Below are positions 61,105-64,000 of a stretch of DNA of 64,000 nucleotides, in pieces; position 1 is the stretch's first letter, and every line of letters starts with the position of its first letter. The translations under genes were made by a program, and so were the position numbers. Below the pieces are notes generated by a model. That model saw only the letters and a program-made list of their open reading frames with translations. It made no database searches and had not been told where the DNA came from. The stretch is from Paraspadella gotoi (taxonomy: Eukaryota; Chaetognatha): the NCBI GenBank assembly GCA_051294375.1, contig CM119271.1, forward strand, positions 8,113,788 through 8,177,787, written 5' to 3'.

Positions 61105-62343
61105 ATGATAAAGGGTAGAGAGAGAATACATACTTACGGAAAATTGTGATAAGTAAAAGAAATGACACTGAAATGGTTTTGTCGAAGATAAATTAACTAT
61201 ATTGCTATTTTATAAATACAGCGTCGTGAGGAAATCAACACTCCTTCCCGCTGGTCTAGTAGTACGGTTGCCTCTCGAAAAGAGTTTAAGACTACAATTC
61301 GTCTTCTCATCTCCTCTCTCTCTCTCTCTCTCTCTCCATCTCTCTTCTCGCTCTCCTCTCTCTCTCCCTCTCTCCGCTTCTCCTTCTCTCTCCTCTCTTC
61401 ATCCCTCTCTCTCTCTTCTCTCTCTCTTCTCTCCGGGCAATTCTTTGACGTCGTATTTCGATTTAAAAGACACGAACACCCATTCCAACTTTCGAAGAAA
61501 ACGCGGCGACTTAAATCGCCTTCTTAAAACCTGGTGGCCGAAGGACTAAAACGACAAACAATAACAACATCAACAACAACAACGACGCCAGCATTCACAA
61601 ACAGTGTTCCGTTTTTTCCCTTTTGTTTTCGGCTTTCAAAGGGTGAAACTCCAATTATTCGCTCTGCCTCATCGCTATTTCTTCTTTCTTTATTCTTATC
61701 TTCTCTTTTCGACCTTTGTGTGTCTTCTCTCTCTCTCAGTCCTCTCTCTCTCTCTCTCTTCTCTCTCTCTACTCTCTCTCTCTCTTCTCTCTCTTTCTTC
61801 ACTCTCAGTTTTCCTCGTTCTTCCATCACTTCGTCTTTTTTTCCATGCTTCATTTTTCCCTTCATAACTCATTTTTTCGACGTGCAAAGGATAGAGAAAG
61901 AAATTATGTTTTTTTTTTTTTTTTTTTTTTTTGTTTCTTTTTTTTGGTTTCGTCTGTTTCCCTCCTCACCTCATCTCCACACAATTCAATTTCTCTACTC
62001 TTTTTATGCCAATCTAAATATCTTTATAATTTAGGTAATCTGCTGCACACATTTGACACGGTTTTCTTTTAATTTCTTATCATATATTAACTTTTCTTTT
62101 CTCTTTTCTTCATCTCTATTTCTTCCTACTCTTCTTTTCTCCCCTCCAATCTATATGATTTACCTTTCTTTTCTCTTTTTTTTTCTTCTCTATCTTTTTA
62201 TCTCTTCTCTTCGACTTATCTTTTCTCTCGCTTGCATTGTTTCCATTTTTCACCTCTCCAACTCCCGAGTCTCTCGACCGAAGATAATTCTTTCAATCTG
62301 TTCTTTTCTCGCTTCGCCTCTTTCTCTTTCTTCTCTCTCTTCT

Positions 62344-62378
<35 letters not shown>

Positions 62379-62524
62379 GCTCTCTCTCTTCTCTCTCTCT
62401 CTCGTTGTCTCGCTACTCTCTCTCTCTCTCTCCCTCTCTCTCTCTCCTCTCTCTCTGCGTCTCTCGTCTCTTCTTTCCGGTTGTCTGTTTCCTTCATCTC
62501 TCTCTCGTCTCTCTTGCTCTCTCT

Positions 62525-62584
<60 letters not shown>

Positions 62585-62740
62585 CATTGTCTCGTTCTCT
62601 ATCCTTGTTTCAGCTTCTCTTTGCAACGTCACTCCAAGACAGGAACGAGCAAATGCACGACGACGACGACGAGACGACGACGACGACGACGTTGACAACG
62701 AATTGTCTTCCTTCAGATTTTTTTCCTTAAATCTCTCTCT

Positions 62741-62783
<43 letters not shown>

Positions 62784-63728
62784 TCACTCACGCACATCGC
62801 CTCGAGCACTCTGTTACTACGAGAACTGATTAGATTTTACCTTTGAGAGAAATCAATCGCCAGTTCGCCCTCCCTTTTACCTCCCCCCTCCCCCACTCCT
62901 CCCGGCCCCCCAACTCCATAATCTTCTTTTTTCCTTCAATTGCTTTGTCCGCCCAAAACTCCTTTGCATCATTCTCGTTCTTCCCGACTGCCCAATTCTT
63001 CCTTTCCCCTTGATAGTATTATAACATCTCTGCGCAAATCTGCTACTAATAATTCCACTTCTTCGTAATTTTAAGTTCGTATTTTTAACACCAACTCATT
63101 CTTTCCAAGACCTTTTTTTCTCCTCCTCAAATTTAAAATTCTTACCTCACAATCATCTTTATTCCCCAAATCCATTTATTTTTTCATCTGAATCATCTTC
63201 CCCACATCTAAATCCTAATTTTCCCTCCAACAAATCAAATCCCTTCTCTCCAAATCATCTTTCCTTCCCCAAATCCATTTTTCAATCTATAAAAATCTCT
63301 TCCCTCCCTCCAAATCCCTCCCACTAAATCCTCATCCCTTCCCACATCTTCTTACCTCCTTCCATTCCCCTTCTCCTATCCCTAAATCTAATTCCCTCCC
63401 ACCAAATCCGCATTCCCCTCCTCCAAATCCGAATTCCCCCACCAAATCCTCATCCCCTCCTCCAAATCCTAATTGCCTCCATCAAATCCTAATCCTCCAA
63501 ATCCGAACTCCCTCCCATTAAATCCCCCTCCCTTCCCACATCCTCTAACCAAATCCTCTTCCTTCTCCCTAAAATCCTTCTTCCCATCCTCCCAACCCAA
63601 CTCCCCATCTCTACCCCCACTTTTCCAACCCTCAATTTCCTCCCACCCCCTGCACCCCCAGGGGGCGTTCCTAGTAAACAAAAAGAGCGAATCTCTAAGA
63701 ATTCGCTTGACTTCGAAAATTGGTTGTG

Positions 63729-63765
<37 letters not shown>

Positions 63766-63944
63766 GATAGGGTAAGGATGGGTTTAAAAACTAATTCAGG
63801 TAAGTGTGGTTAGGGGATTTAGTAAAAATGTTCCATTAGGAATATGGGGCGTTGCAGAAATGTATATTAAGTTAAGGATTGAGTCGAACTGAATGATACT
63901 GAAGACGAGGTTGTGGTAGTTATTATATTTAATACATATTGGAG
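60917..63944 (+). repeat. normal-composition copy (A2), continuation of copy A1
   Basis: It starts by repeating the last 45 bases of 44430-50323 (GTGCGTCAGCG ... AAAAAAAAACTG) and continues AAGCCAAATGTCAAAACC, (GA)n to about 61110, then pairs with 56530-59332. A1 plus A2 therefore make one continuous locus of about 9 kb, split here by copy B and 1.6 kb of unique sequence. The match ends at ATACATATTGGAGT (63945); after that the two copies diverge. Microsatellites inside include (CT)n at about 62537-62581 and (GA)n at about 63735-63761. Confidence 0.88.
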
Positions 63945-64000
63945 TTGTGGCGGTATATTCACACGCCTCACGTCCACCATCGTTAGCCAAATCCATTGGC

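Overview
The window is eukaryotic, most likely from an invertebrate animal. The support is a glycosyltransferase family 31 (GT31) gene with short GT-AG introns, a U1 snRNA gene of metazoan type, part of a 28S rRNA gene, and very dense microsatellites ((GA)n/(CT)n, (GAC)n, (GTTn), (GTCT)n). I could not narrow the species further. There are no bacterial-style operons, and most of the window is non-coding, repeat-rich and gene-poor. It holds 11 runs of N, three of them exactly 25 N. Several near-identical direct duplications abut N runs and differ mainly by homopolymer-type indels. That pattern suggests a draft assembly with error-prone long-read gap filling, so small frameshifts should be treated cautiously.

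Layout. 1-6.9 kb: simple repeats and unrecognised AT-rich sequence. 6.9-12.05 kb: a GT31 beta-1,3-glycosyltransferase-like gene. The exon carrying its AIRRTWG motif, with its donor site and part of the following intron, is tandemly amplified about 27 times at a period of about 141 bp (7.16-11.0 kb). Two further exons follow, with the acidic catalytic motif and the EDVYVTG motif. 12-18.5 kb: no recognised gene, a 108-bp tandem repeat and one candidate exon. 18.7-20.6 kb and 26.2-29.6 kb: two tandem direct duplications, of about 0.95 and 1.65 kb. 22.96-23.2 kb: an exact 47-bp satellite. 31.25-31.42 kb: a perfect 44-bp inverted repeat. 36.7-38.74 kb: the 3' half of a 28S rRNA gene, ending at an N run. 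44.4-50.3 kb: an ordinary segment carrying the U1 snRNA gene.

The most striking observation is at 50.35-56.6 kb. This is a second copy of 44.4-50.3 kb (continuing into 60.9-61.2 kb) in which almost every A on the + strand reads as C, while C, G and T are kept. The relationship holds from end to end, including through a ghost of the U1 gene at 54961. It explains the extreme GC content, the (GC)n tracts (former (GA)n), and the very long open frames in several frames at once (all three stop codons need an A). A returns within the last tens of bases near 56.54-56.59 kb. The duplicate then continues as normal sequence (56.59-59.33 kb), pairing with 61.18-63.94 kb. I judge a sequencing or assembly artefact more likely than a biological A-to-C process. 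The sequence alone cannot exclude a biological cause, and no known mutator gives this one-sided spectrum.
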